This document shows positions 47,449 through 59,006 of a DNA stretch of 64,000 nt, piece after piece (position 1 is the first letter of the stretch; each line of letters opens with the position of its first letter). The notes under the pieces were generated by a model that saw only the letters and a list, made by a program, of their open reading frames with translations, was not told where the DNA came from and made no database searches. This DNA comes from Sphagnum magellanicum (lineage: Eukaryota > Streptophyta > Sphagnopsida > Sphagnales > Sphagnaceae). Location: contig CM038907.1 of the NCBI GenBank assembly GCA_021904315.1, positions 20,157,223-20,221,222 on the forward strand. The letters run 5' to 3'. The translations under genes were made by a program, and so were the position numbers.

Positions 47449-49982
47449 ATGATGGACACGTTCAGTAGGGGCGCTCTGCAGAATAGATCTGGAACTGGCT
47501 CGAGCGGCGTTGCCGTTGATCGCAATATTGTTCACGTCGTTCAGCTTTCACCTTCAGTCGCTGACATTCCCAGCCTTGATAGGTCCTCGCCTCCTCCTCC
47601 AAGTAGCGCAAACAGGATCAATAAGAAGTGCAAGCGACGTCAGGCGGGAAGACCTGGTAAGTAGCTCTGCTCGACAGCTAGTACAGCTCAACTTCACAGA
47701 GTTTGAGTATTCTTTTGATCATGTGAGGCAACTTGCAGACTCCATAACCTAACATGGTGTAGGGTACTGCTGACTCCTGAGATAGTCTGCAATAATTCCC
47801 TAGACAACGTAGACAGCGTAGAGGCTAAGGCACTGTCGATGTTCCTAACCCTTGGTATGAGTCGCTGCATCAAGCCGTGATAGATCATAGTACGAGAAGC
47901 TCAAGACTCAACCATAACTTCGAGACATTAAAGCTAGGATGTTGTTGACTTTTAAAGCGAGCTTAAGAATCTACATGTGGACAAATCTGAACAACAAAAT
48001 AGAGAGAGTGAGCTACTTATCCAGACGACTCAGATGTATAATATTTCGTGGGTGGAGTCGTGAACCCTGCAGATGCGGATGCGGAGGTCGTCGCACTGAC
48101 TCCAAAGAGGCTAATGGAGTCCGACAGATACGTCTGCGAGATATGTAGCAAGGGCTTCCAACGTGACCAAAACCTTCAGATGCACAAACGCCGACACAAG
48201 GTTAATATTCATGACTCCTCTCCACTCCAGTTGAGCTCCAGACGTTGAGCTCCTGTTTCGACCTTTTACATCTCACTTCGCAGGAGTTGATCACTTTCCC
48301 ATTCTATTAATTTGATGGTCCGATGACAAAAGGTTTTCGTAAGTCATATATGGAATGGTCGAACTCCATTATAGGTGATTGATTTGAGCAAGAATATATG
48401 CAGCATGTGCAGGTTTGTGTTTCGGTTTGAACATTGTTGGTCTTAGATGGTCGCTGGAGTTGAATGTGTTGTGACAGGTACCGTGGACACTGCCGAAGAG
48501 GGGGACTTCTGAGGTGCTCAAGCGCGTTTACGTATGCCCGGTGGAGTCCTGTCTGCATCACAACGCCTGCCATGCGCTCGGTGACCTTGTGGGCATCAGA
48601 AAACACTATCGCAGAAAGCACAGCAGTGAAAAGCAATGGCGATGCGAAAAGTGTTCGAAAGGGTACGCTGTCCAGTCTGACTTGAAGGCACACGTGAAGA
48701 GCTGCGGCGCCCGTGGTCATTCCTGCGACTGCGGTCGCGTCTTCTCCAGGTGAGTACAGAAGATGGCTGAAAAACCTCCGATGATGTAGCTGGATCTTAT
48801 CTTGCGATTATATAATATAAGAGCGATGATCTAAGGGGGATCCAAGATGCCTCTGACATGACGCGATGTTGTATTCTCTGCAACAGGGTGGAGGGTTTCA
48901 TCGAGCACCACGATGAGTGTAACGCGACGGTGCGAAAGGAGAGTGGCGCCATAATAGCACACAATATGGGCGACAGAGCACAAGACTGGGACGGCCAGAT
49001 TCGTGCAAATCACAGAGGTTGGAATCTGTCTCAGGAAGATGCGGCTAAAGTTCAAGGAGTTCAAAATTGTTCATCACGGTCAGGTCGTCAAGGTATTATT
49101 CACGCATTCATGCCATCCTCGATTGCTACTTGGGAGAACGCGGAACCACTTGGTACAAATTCGTGGTTGTCGATGTGTGTCGACCCAAGTTTCCACGATT
49201 CACAGCGATCGGTTAGCGTTGATGATAACGAGGATTTCGTAACTTCACCGTGTCGGACAGATTCTGCCGGATCGTTGGTCAACATAAACCCTACTCTCAT
49301 CAGAACCTCCAGTTACAAAAGCTCCATGACGATCCCCGCAGTTCCTTGCTCAAATCAGCAACAACACTCCAAAATTCAGTTCCAGAATGACGTCTCATGT
49401 GCCAATCACGATGCTCTACGTCTTTCGATTGGTCCTTCCCTTGTTGACATAGTAATGCCGACGTGTCCCAGTGAAAAGAAGCATGACTTTATTCTCATGG
49501 AACCTATTCAAAAATTGCAGTTGGAACAGGAGACACGAAACTCGGACATCATGTCTGTTTATCTCCGAAGGATGCGAAGCAGATGTGACCATATAGAGAA
49601 TCAGGTACCTGCAAAAGAGCTATCATCAGGTACCATGACTGATCCGCGTGAAGGAAGTTATGATCCCGAGCCGCTGAAACCAGCGCAAAACGGTGGATCG
49701 CTTTTGATCCGGCCTCTTGATCGGAGACTAAGCGATTCTCATCATGAGGGTCCGGGAAGTAGCTTCTGTATCTCGAGTCGACCTGAATCTTCAGTGTACC
49801 GACAACCTGCGGTGTCAAGTGATTCAAATATAGATTCGACTTACAACAACGGAAGAGGTTCCTCCACAAGTACAATACTGAGCCCGGAAGTCAGTCTTGT
49901 TGAAGAGCACACATCAGTAGCACCATCCAAGACAAGGTCGATCGTGCAGTTTTGGATTCCCAAGTCCAACCACGGCAATTAA
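47449..49982 (+). CDS. INDETERMINATE DOMAIN (IDD) C2H2 zinc-finger transcription factor, SGR5/IDD14-16 type
   Basis: Exons 47449-47656, 48058-48200, 48478-48749 and 48887-49982 join in phase at GT-AG sites (G|GTAAGT, AAG|GTTAAT, AG|GTGAGT; acceptors GGAG, ACAG, ACAG) and give 572 residues. The first acceptor is the least certain. The ID domain has four fingers: YVCEICSKGFQRDQNLQMHK (C2H2), YVCPVESC...HALGDLVGIRKH, WRCEKCSKGYAVQSDLKAH (C2HC) and HSCDCGRVFSR...FIEHHDEC (C2HC). A basic KKCKRRQ precedes them as a likely nuclear signal. HKRRHKVPW, HALGDLVG and RGHSCDCGRVFSRVE are typical of the SGR5/IDD15 group; other IDDs have HRRGHNLPW. A later ALRLSIG matches the group's LQLSIG motif. Arabidopsis members act in gravitropism, auxin and starch pathways; the role here is inference. 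The long last exon is otherwise unlike known proteins I can recall. Confidence 0.9.
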
Positions 49983-50119
49983 GGGCCTACAGGCCTGCAC
50001 AGCTGGACGCCACATCATTCGTTTGAAAGAAGTATTAACGGACCAAGTGCTAGTTTCTTCTTCACAATACAGAACTAGACTCTTCCCACCATATGCATTG
50101 CGTATACATGTTGCATATA

Positions 50120-50362
50120 AGAAACGTTTTTGGCATTGCCTGTAGGGAAAAGAGTGGAAACCCCTGATGAATTAAAGTTGAACTAACAAAACAATAGCGA
50201 AAGCTCTCCAAGAGAATCATGAGACTAGTCAATATTTCAATGTCTTATTCTAATTCTCCCATTGTGAAACAGAGGAATCATTGTATTTTCCCATTGTCAA
50301 ACAAACCATTTCATGTTTGCATAGGGGAAATTCAAGTTCTTCTCGATGGTCCCACAGGGAAA
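50120..50362 (+). repeat. Direct repeat D, right copy, downstream of the IDD gene
   Basis: Partner of 45397-45633, starting about 140 bases after the IDD stop codon, so it may lie in the 3' UTR. It differs by scattered substitutions and short indels. Confidence 0.9.
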
Positions 50363-50849
50363 CCTATTAAAGTTTCTTGTTGCACCATTTCTAGACAGGT
50401 AGGCCTCGTATTCATGTGGCTTGCAATGAAGTTGGAACTCCTGCCGTATTCTTCATTTCTATAGATTCTTCTTCTTCTACTTCTACAAATTATTGATGCG
50501 TGAATTTATAAAAGCAGCTGGAGTTTTCATGGCTGTAAACACGAAACTGCTATGATTTTCGTTTAATTCACAAAAGCGAGCAAGTCTAGAAATCAGGAAT
50601 ACCGCGAAGTTACGTAAAGCAGGGCAAAAAAGATAGCACGAAACAAAATTGGCAAAAATACCCATTGCACGAATACAGTCCAAAATCCAGAAACGCACAA
50701 CTTACTATGCGAGATTGCAGTTCCATGATCGTCGAGGTGGAAGGTCTTTAAGAAAAATTGCAAGAATTTGCGATTAGGTCGAAGATTCAGTAACTGCATG
50801 GAGACTTTGCTTTTGTAGACATTTCCCCAAAATGGGAACTTAGTGATGT

Positions 50850-50922
50850 TGGAGAAGACGGGCATCGATCCCGTTACCTCCCGTATGCGAAACGGGCGCT
50901 CTACCATTTGAGCTACTCCCCC
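50850..50922 (-). tRNA. tRNA-Ala (anticodon CGC)
   Basis: On the minus strand the 73 bases fold as a cloverleaf. The acceptor stem is GGGGGAG/CTTCTCC with two G-T pairs, the D arm is AGCTC...GGTAGAGC, and the anticodon arm is CCCGT-TTCGCAT-ACGGG with anticodon CGC. The T arm is ACGGG-ATCGATG-CCCGT, with A at position 54 instead of T. The discriminator is A; CCA is not encoded and there is no intron. A TTTT terminator lies 18 bases downstream (50829-50832). The near-palindromic ATCGAT T-loop is, as I recall, found in some plant tRNA-Ala genes. Confidence 0.92.
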
Positions 50923-53584
50923 ATCTTTTATTCCATTCCTGCTTTAATAGTAATTTCAAATGTAGGTTTTATTGCAAATTGATTGAGAATGACTTAGTTC
51001 TCGCTTGCAGCCAGCGTTTGTTTTACTGACGAATTTTAGCCCAATCCCTACCTTTTCTTAGGGGCTGGCCACCTCTAAGCTTGAAAAAATATATAATTTT
51101 TTCAAAATTTGCCAAATATCTCCATTTGGCATTACCTTATTTGCAAGAGAACCCATTAAAAACAAACACATGTTGTCATCATATGGCCTTCACTTTTGAT
51201 ATGAATGTGCCAAATGGCTCCTCCCCAGGGTTAGGATTTGCCATTTTCAACCTTAATTAGGAAAGAGGCACCTTTTCATTCTCTCATATCCGCTGCTCCT
51301 TTTGCCACATTCATGACTATGCTCTGAGAGGAGTCACCTTCAATTTTGACAGTCTTCTCCTTCAATTTGTCAATTTAAGCTCCTTACACATTGGAACACA
51401 CCATTGCCAATTGCTCATGCAACATTTGTACAAGGTATAAATGTTTAAACCTTTTCCCATTTGAAGCTTGAATTTGCTATAAAATACAAATATGATCGTT
51501 AAGGTTTAGTGTTAAAGTGCAAGAAGGTTGCAATTTGCAAGGCCCAAGCTTTAGAAGTTAATCCTTTTAAAGCCTAGACCTTGGCCCCCATTGATGAATT
51601 TGAAGGTTAACCTTTAAGGTTTAATTCATGATTGGTTCTTTTCAAGTTGATGCAATTGCCAAATTCCAACAATTGAATTTGGGTATTATTGCTTGAACTT
51701 CAGATGTTCCTAGTGATTTAATGAATCCTTATGGAGTTATGGACGTTGGTACAAGTTGAAACATTGTTGTCTAAACTTTAGAATATAGATTCTAGATAGT
51801 GGAATTCACTCCAAACCTTTGATGCACACTATACTTTAAAATTTACAATAATCATGAGTTCTAACTTCTTGACAAGCTTCATGAATTTGGTGAGCTACAC
51901 AATCTTTTCAACTTTGCTTTTGGAATTAAGGTTTTAGTATATGTTGTTAAAGTTTGAGTTTTCTTTTTGGAATTAGGGTTTAAGTATATATTGAGCTTTC
52001 AGGCTTAACCTTTGGTTTTAGAATGAAGCTCTAAATGTATGGGCTTTTGCATTTGGAATTAAAGTTTGAATTGCTTCTATAGTTAAGGTTTCAATGTATT
52101 TTAAACCTTGAGGCTTGAGTTTTGGTTTCTAGAATGAAGCTTGTTAAAGGTAGAAAATTGTCCCATGTTAATTAAACACCATGGATGTTCGGAGACAATA
52201 GTACTATCACTAAATGATAATTATCGTCAAATGGCAAAACAATTTTAAAAGAATTCCAAAATGAAAGTCTTTTTTAATAATAGTACTATTAGTATAATGA
52301 ATTTCATGGGATAGAATAATCAAAAATTAATTCTAACAGGCATTTTAATAAAAGTAATGTTAATTATTTAAAATAATATCCTATTATAGTTCATTTAGAA
52401 GGGCATTATAATAACTATTTAATTACAAGTGGTAAATATTTTACTTACCATTTTTTATTTACCAAAAGGTGAAGCCATCTAAATTACGAGTTAATTAATC
52501 CAAGTGGATAAGGGATGGATGAATTTCCTTTAACTAGGATGTGTGTAAGAGGTTAAAATAAGGAGATTTAAGAGGATAAAAATTCAACCTTTGTGTGATG
52601 AATATCCTTCTTGGGTTTTTTATTTATTTCTTTAGAAGAATGAAAGATTTCATTAGAAGATTAAAATATTAGATCATTAACATTAGGAAGATGCTTGTGT
52701 GTTACACCTTTGTGTGAAAAAAGAAGGAAAAAAACATGGAAGAAAATTATATTTGTCCTTATGTAATGGAAAATGGTTGAAATTATATGGATTATAGTGT
52801 TTTTTCTTGGTTTGTGTTCTACTTAGAATGTCAGAAAGAAGTGAAAATAGTTCAAATCAAATTTATATAAAGCTTTGTTATTCTTATGTATTAGTTCTTC
52901 TTTTTTTCTATAAAGTTAAAATATTATCTATTATCTATTATCTATTATCTATTCTAACAACAAAAAGGTAGGTATGAAATTTGAAGTTTGTAAGGAAAAT
53001 AACGTTGCTCCAAATAATTACAACTAAAAAGGGTTTACAAGTGTTGTAAACAATAGGCAACAACTATCAAAGGTCTGCAAGCGATTGTGGGTCTTCTTTT
53101 AAGTTTACAAATGACGCTATGTGTAGGATAGTAACTATTGCATGAAAGTAGATATTGCAACATGGTAGGCAAATAATAAACAAGTCTTACTTTCATGTGT
53201 TTTCTTCTTTTTTTTATTCCTTTCATTATTCAACAACCTTTATCCTTAATGGTAATTAAGTTACCAAATTCCATGTTTAAAAAAACTTTAAATGTATGGG
53301 CTTTGCATTAACAACCATTATAAGTTTGGTCTATGAATAAAATCCATTTTAAACATTTATTTGGATGACTATTGAAACTGAACATTTAGTGCAATTTCAA
53401 TTTTTTAAAAAGTTTTATTACATTATGCACAACAACACATCTTGGTTTTGTGATTAACTTTTAAAATGACTATTGTCTTTTTCGATTATGTTTATAATTA
53501 TTTGTTCATAAAATTATTATGTATTTCTAAGGACATCATGATTTTGTGACTATAGTTAATATGGTGACTTGTTCAATTTTTGGG
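50923..53584. other. AT-rich spacer with short tandem repeats
   Basis: Two diverged units near 51965-52030 and 52050-52142 share TTTGGAATTA, GGTTT, GAGGCTT/CAGGCTT and TAGAATGAAGCT. A 7-base repeat ATTATCT occurs four times at about 52922-52951. No gene recognised. Confidence 0.45.
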
Positions 53585-53609
53585 TATATATATATATATA
53601 TATATATAT
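53585..53609. repeat. (TA)n microsatellite
   Basis: About 25 bases of uninterrupted TA/AT. Confidence 0.95.
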
Positions 53610-53765
53610 TTGAATTTATATTAATATAATTGAATGTTTTAAAATTAACTATTCAAAAATACCATTTACTTTTGCAACTAATAGTGACTTAATTTTTAAT
53701 GATGATGATTTGACATACCATATGTCAACAAAGCGTTACAACTAATAGTCAACTTCATGACTCAT

Positions 53766-54045
53766 GACATTAATTTCAATAAAATTACATTTATTGATTT
53801 GTTAAAAATGTTCACGATGTCAAAACATGTCTTTTATAACTTATTTTATGCAACTACAATGTCTAACATGATAAAAACATGATTAAAATGTCTTTAACAA
53901 TTAATAATTAACGTTAAGACATTAATTTCAATAAAATTGCATTTATTGAATGGTAAAAAATGTTCATAATGCCAAAACATGTCTTTTATAACTTGTTATA
54001 TCCAACTACAAAGTCTAACATGATTAAAAAAACGACTAAAAATGC
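53766..54045 (+). repeat. 152-base tandem duplication
   Basis: The units start at 53766 and 53918, both with GACATTAATTTCAATAAAATT. They share ATGTCTTTTATAACTT, CCAACTACAA/GCAACTACAA and GTCTAACATGAT. The second unit is slightly shorter. Confidence 0.8.
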
Positions 54046-54099
54046 TTTTAAAAACAAAAAAATAATAATCACATAGGACCAATCATTTTATAAACCAAG

Positions 54100-55250
54100 T
54101 TTATTTAAATAACTTAATTTATAATTTTATCATAATTTAGCCAAATTTAACTATGTATTGCTTCAATAATGAACTTTACTTTAATTTTGTCAAATTTAAC
54201 CAAATTTAGCCCAAAATGTTATTCAAATTTAACTTAATTTATCATTATTTAGTCATGTTTAACATATGTTTAACTCCATTTATGTTAGTTTAACCATATT
54301 TAGCATGAATCACTATTTAAATTTTAAATTATATTAATTTAACCATACAGTAATAATTTTGAACCATGTTTAACCATCTTCAGCCAAAATAATTGTGTTT
54401 AATTTCATTTATGATAGTTTAACCATGCTTAATTTAATTAATTGTGTTTAAAACTTCTAACCATATTTAGCCATGTTTAACTAAAATAATCATATTTAAC
54501 CATGTTTAATTAAAGTATTTATTGTGTTCAGCCATTTTTAAACTAACTTAATTTAAGTTTACCTTACATTAAATTAGGTCTAACCTAAATAGGTTTATTT
54601 TAGTTTAATCTAAATTTAGCTTAGAGTTTAAATAATGTTCTAAGCTAGGTTTGTAAGTAACCTAAGTTGACCTAACTCATTTTAAATCAACTCAAGGAAG
54701 CATAGGTTAACCTAGGTTAAGTTGGTAAATAATAGGTAGGTTGACTTAGGTCAACTTATGTCAATCTAAGGTGATTTAATTTAATTTGAAGTTAAAATTT
54801 TTTTTTTTTATAATTTTGTGATTAATACAATTAGTATAAAAAAGTGTGATAGTGCAATGGATGAAAAGTTGAACCCCAAAATGGAAATGGGGGGTTCAAG
54901 TCCTTGTTTTTGCAACTTATGATACGTAGGCCATTTAAATTAGGTTAAATAGCCTAAGTTACTTAATTTAGGAGGTCGAAATTTGTTTCTAACCTAGGCC
55001 ACTTAATAGCTTAAATTAGGTAGCCTAGGCTAAGTTAAATTGATTTTTGGCTAGGTTAACTACCTAGGCTACCTATGGTAAAAGGACAAGGTTTGTTTTA
55101 ACATAGTCCACCTAGTAGCTTAGGTTATGTAACTTAAGCTAGGCAAGGTTGATTTTTGGTTAATCAAACTACCTAGGTTACCTAGGCTAAGCTAGGTTGA
55201 CTTTTGGTTAGGCTAACTACTTAGGTTATCTAGGCTATACCAAGTTGATG
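54100..55250 (+). repeat. Degenerate short repeats (TTTAACCATG and CCTAGGTTA types)
   Basis: At 54100-54560 the word TTTA(A/G)CCATGTTTA and variants recur every 10-25 bases. At 54560-54780 and 54930-55250 the theme becomes AACCTAGGTTA and GGCTAACTACCTAGG. Not coding. Confidence 0.6.
54846..54905 (+). repeat. tRNA-like (possible SINE head) segment
   Basis: A TAGTGCAATGG box resembling an RNA polymerase III A box (about 54850) is followed at tRNA-like spacing by GGGTTCAAGTCC (about 54891-54902), which resembles the B box. No full cloverleaf forms. It interrupts the short-repeat field. It could be a decayed tRNA, a SINE head or chance. Confidence 0.3.
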
Positions 55251-57489
55251 TGCAGTCATGTGTGATGATTCATAATTAAACATGTGTTTATAGAATTTTA
55301 ACACATGTTGTCTTTATAACACTTAATGAAATAAAATAACTACGTTGACATGTCATGCACTTTACACATCAAACCAAGATCAATGATGATATAAAATTTC
55401 AATATTATAAGGGGAAAAATTCACAATTGATAAGATGAATAAGCTTTACAACTATACATTCTTTGTGACTAAATAGGTGAAATAACATAGATTTAACAAT
55501 TTAATAATCACTAGTTGCAAATGTCCTTTCTAATTAATACATGGTCATAAAAAGAAGTCACAAAACGCAAAATATGTTCTTGTGATGTGTACTATAAATA
55601 TACCACATTGATTATTTGAATTCAAATGACAACAAAAAAAAATCAAATAATATTATATAAATTAGTTTTGTGGAAATCAAAATTCTAATGCCTGAACACC
55701 CAAAATTAAACCCAAAATTAAATTCATCACATTTTGAAAACATATATTATAATAATAGTCCCAATAGGTTTGAACATATAAGGCCCCCCTACATTTGTGT
55801 AAGTGTATAACACAAGACTTGTAACTATAATCGTAAAACCATATAAGTCCATTTTATGCCATGTAAAATTATTCAAATGTAAAAAATTATACTTGGTTTT
55901 ACATTACTCACTCCTTGTTTTCTCCTACAAAACCCAACCATGAAACACCCAAGAATAAGTTTCCATGATAATAGCTTTGGAACAACACAACACCCAAGCA
56001 AAACATGGTGAAAACTCAAGAAACACTAAAGTAAAACACTTGAAAACCCAAAAACCTACATGAAACTTAAACAACATGCTCACCTAGGTGACCTCATTAC
56101 TCATCATTGGAGAAGGGGGGTGGGCCTTCCTCCTTTCTCTTCGTTCATGTTAAGGAGCAAGGCTCCATAGTGGGAGGTTGGAGCAACTTGCCTCCATAGT
56201 GGAGCAATCAAGTAAAATACTCAAACACACATAAAACCAAACTACAAAACACTCAAAGAGCATGTTGCACTACTCAATGTCATAGCAATGCTAGGGTAAG
56301 GGTGAGGTGTGCTCTTTATTCTTCGTTTGTGCTTCTGAAGAAAAACAATGATGATTGGAAAAAACAAATCTACCCTTGTACCTTATACCCTAAAAAAAAT
56401 CCACTTACAATTACACACACAACATGAAATTACATGGCTGCAAGTGTAAATCATAATGATTTACACTTCAATAATGTAAATTTAAGTTTAAAACAAAAAA
56501 ACGTGCCTTGAAATATGTGGAAGTATAAATAATTTTAGCATGTAAATCATTTACATTTACATGATTTTACATGACTATTTATATGAAGATTATGCTTCTA
56601 TGCACAATGTTCATCAACACCCATATGTGCCACTAGCAAAAAAAAAACAATATGCAACCAAAGAAAAGAATGCAATTAGAAGAACACAAACCCACTCGTC
56701 AATGAAAGGACTAACCTAGCACTAAATGTACAAGCTAGGTAATCCTCCATGAATGATGGCCTAGCCAAGCTCTATTTCCTTCCATCGCATCTCCCACATC
56801 TTATTCTCATAAGTAAATTAGACATCAAAACTTCCAATCAAAATATGAAATCATATTCAATTCAAAACTGAGTATGGAAAGTTAATTATGTTAGTTTTAA
56901 TGATTCCATAATTCATTATGTGTAGGGTAAGGCCCCCAGATAGAGGCATACCCAATATCAGAGGGCTAGGACAAAGTGATAGTCCAGTGTCACCCACATT
57001 TAGAAATGTCCCCTATTCATGGGGCTTACCCATCACAAAGCACAAGGTGAACTTTATCACAAACCTAAAAATATTTTGATCATGAGGTGATAGGAGAGAG
57101 AAGTTCATTACACCTACAATATGCCTCTTACACCCATTGAATAGGTGTAGAAGGTCTCACCTTAGGTACACCCTTAAATTCACAGAACCAATATTAATGT
57201 GTAACATGCCTTCAAAATACACTACAGAAATGATGTGTATGGTAAAGCCCATCGGTGGGGCACAACCTTGAAATGAAAGCCAAACTCAACTAAAACCTTG
57301 TCCTGTTATTTCAAAAATCTCTAAACATCTTTACCTATTGTAAAGTATGAGGCAAATATTATGATGTGCCTAAACATTCGTACATCATGAGGTGGTAGGA
57401 GCAGGAGGCACCTTCCATGTTTAAGGGGCCTCTTACAGGTGTCTATAAGGGGCCTCCTACACTTTGTAAAAATCCTCTTGTGCATGTCC
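55251..57489. other. AT-rich spacer, no gene seen
   Basis: Low-GC DNA to about 56.7 kb, then more balanced sequence to 57.5 kb. No frame, RNA gene or domain recognised. Confidence 0.45.
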
Positions 57490-57974
57490 AGACTAGTGGT
57501 GGGTGAATATGAGAAAAAATGTGAGAACTGGGCAAGGTTTCAAGCCGATTCTCAGTTTGACTCTCAAGGTATCACATTGAGTGATGCCCATTATGAAACC
57601 CGGCTACAAGGTTTCATATAATCTGAGAACCAGGCCTTTGACACCCTAATTAAATATGTATTTTAATTTTATTGAAACCCTAGCATGGTATTAAAAAAAA
57701 TCAAGGTTAGGGTTTCAAAATTTAGAATTAATTAGGGTGTCAGTAGGTCAATAGGATTTAGTGTTTAATGTTTAGTCATTTAATCATTTAATCAATGTTT
57801 AGTTAGTAGTTAATTTAGGGTTTAGTTAGGTTTAGGGTTTAACAAGCAAGTGGAGTTGCTTGCTACTTGTTATAAAGCAAATGTTTCAAAGTTGCTTATT
57901 CATTGTGTGTGAGTTTGTCTCACTCTTTTGAATTTTATTTTCTTTCTTGCTTAGTTTAATGTTTATTAGTTAGT

Positions 57975-58565
57975 TTGCTTAGTGTTGCTCTTGTTCCTCT
58001 TACTCGACCCTCTACTTTGATCCTGTTATTCCGCTCGTCTTGCTCAACCTGCTACTCCGCTCCTCTTGTTTGACCTACTCCATTCCTATTCCTCAACTTG
58101 TTCCTTTTACTCGACCTGCTGCTCCACTCCTTTTACTTGACCTGGTATTCCTCTTGTTTGACCTATTGCTCCACTCTTCTTGTTCGACTTGCTATTCCTC
58201 TTGCTCAACCTATTACTTCTCTCCTCTTGTTTGAGCAATTCCACTCCTTTTACTTGACCTGTTGTTCTTCTCTTCTTGCTTAAGCTATTCACTCCTTTCA
58301 TTTGACATGCTGCTCCATTCCTCTTACTCGACCTGCTACTCTTTTTGGTCGACCTATTGTTTCATTCTTCTTGTTCGACTAGGTGTGCTCCTTTTGCTTG
58401 ATCTATTGCTCCTTTTGCTCGACATGTTGTTCCACTCCTCTTGCTCAACTTGCTCTGCTCCTTTTGCTCAACCTATTGTTTTGCTCCTTTTGCTTAGTTA
58501 CCTTTTTGTTATGCTCGTAATTTTGCTACTCCTTATTCCTCTTGCTCAACCTTGTTATTTTACTC
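57975..58565 (+). repeat. Pyrimidine-rich degenerate minisatellite
   Basis: Roughly 20 imperfect units of about 25-30 bases built from CTCCTCTTGCTCGACCTGCT-like words. It lies upstream of the transposase start inside the hAT element. Plus-strand frames are Leu/Ser/Cys-rich low complexity, not a gene. Confidence 0.75.
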
Positions 58566-59006
58566 CTTTTGTTTCAAATTGGTACTCCCCCCACCCCCCT
58601 CCTTTCCCCCCCTTTTTTGTTTTCCAAGTGTGAAATGTGGAAAAATTACCCAAATTCAAGTTTTTCAAATTTGAATTCTTTAAGCCAAACTTGGAAAGCA
58701 AGATTTTTTGTGTTCAATTTTTGTTTGTTGATGAGTTTTTTAATTATCCATGTTTTTGAAAAATGGTGGTTAATAATGTGTTTTTTTTTTGTGCAGGAAT
58801 TATTTGGACGTTGTACATTTAATTATACACATTGCATTTCATTTGCACAATTGCATTGTGCATTTTTTGAACACATTGCATTTTTATTTATTTTTAATTC
58901 TTGTAAATTTTTAGGTTGACTTTCATATAGTTGGAAGAATATTATTTTGCAAGAAATATTCTTATTTCTAACTTCTCCTTTAGGGAAAATAATATTTTAG
59001 TAGAAA

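Noticed and set aside
57482-57500. 8-base target duplication for the hAT element
   Set aside because: Flanks at the inferred ends do not match each other well enough to claim it.
57815-57842. Telomere-like TTTAGGG words
   Set aside because: Only about three scattered copies, with no array; common by chance in this composition.
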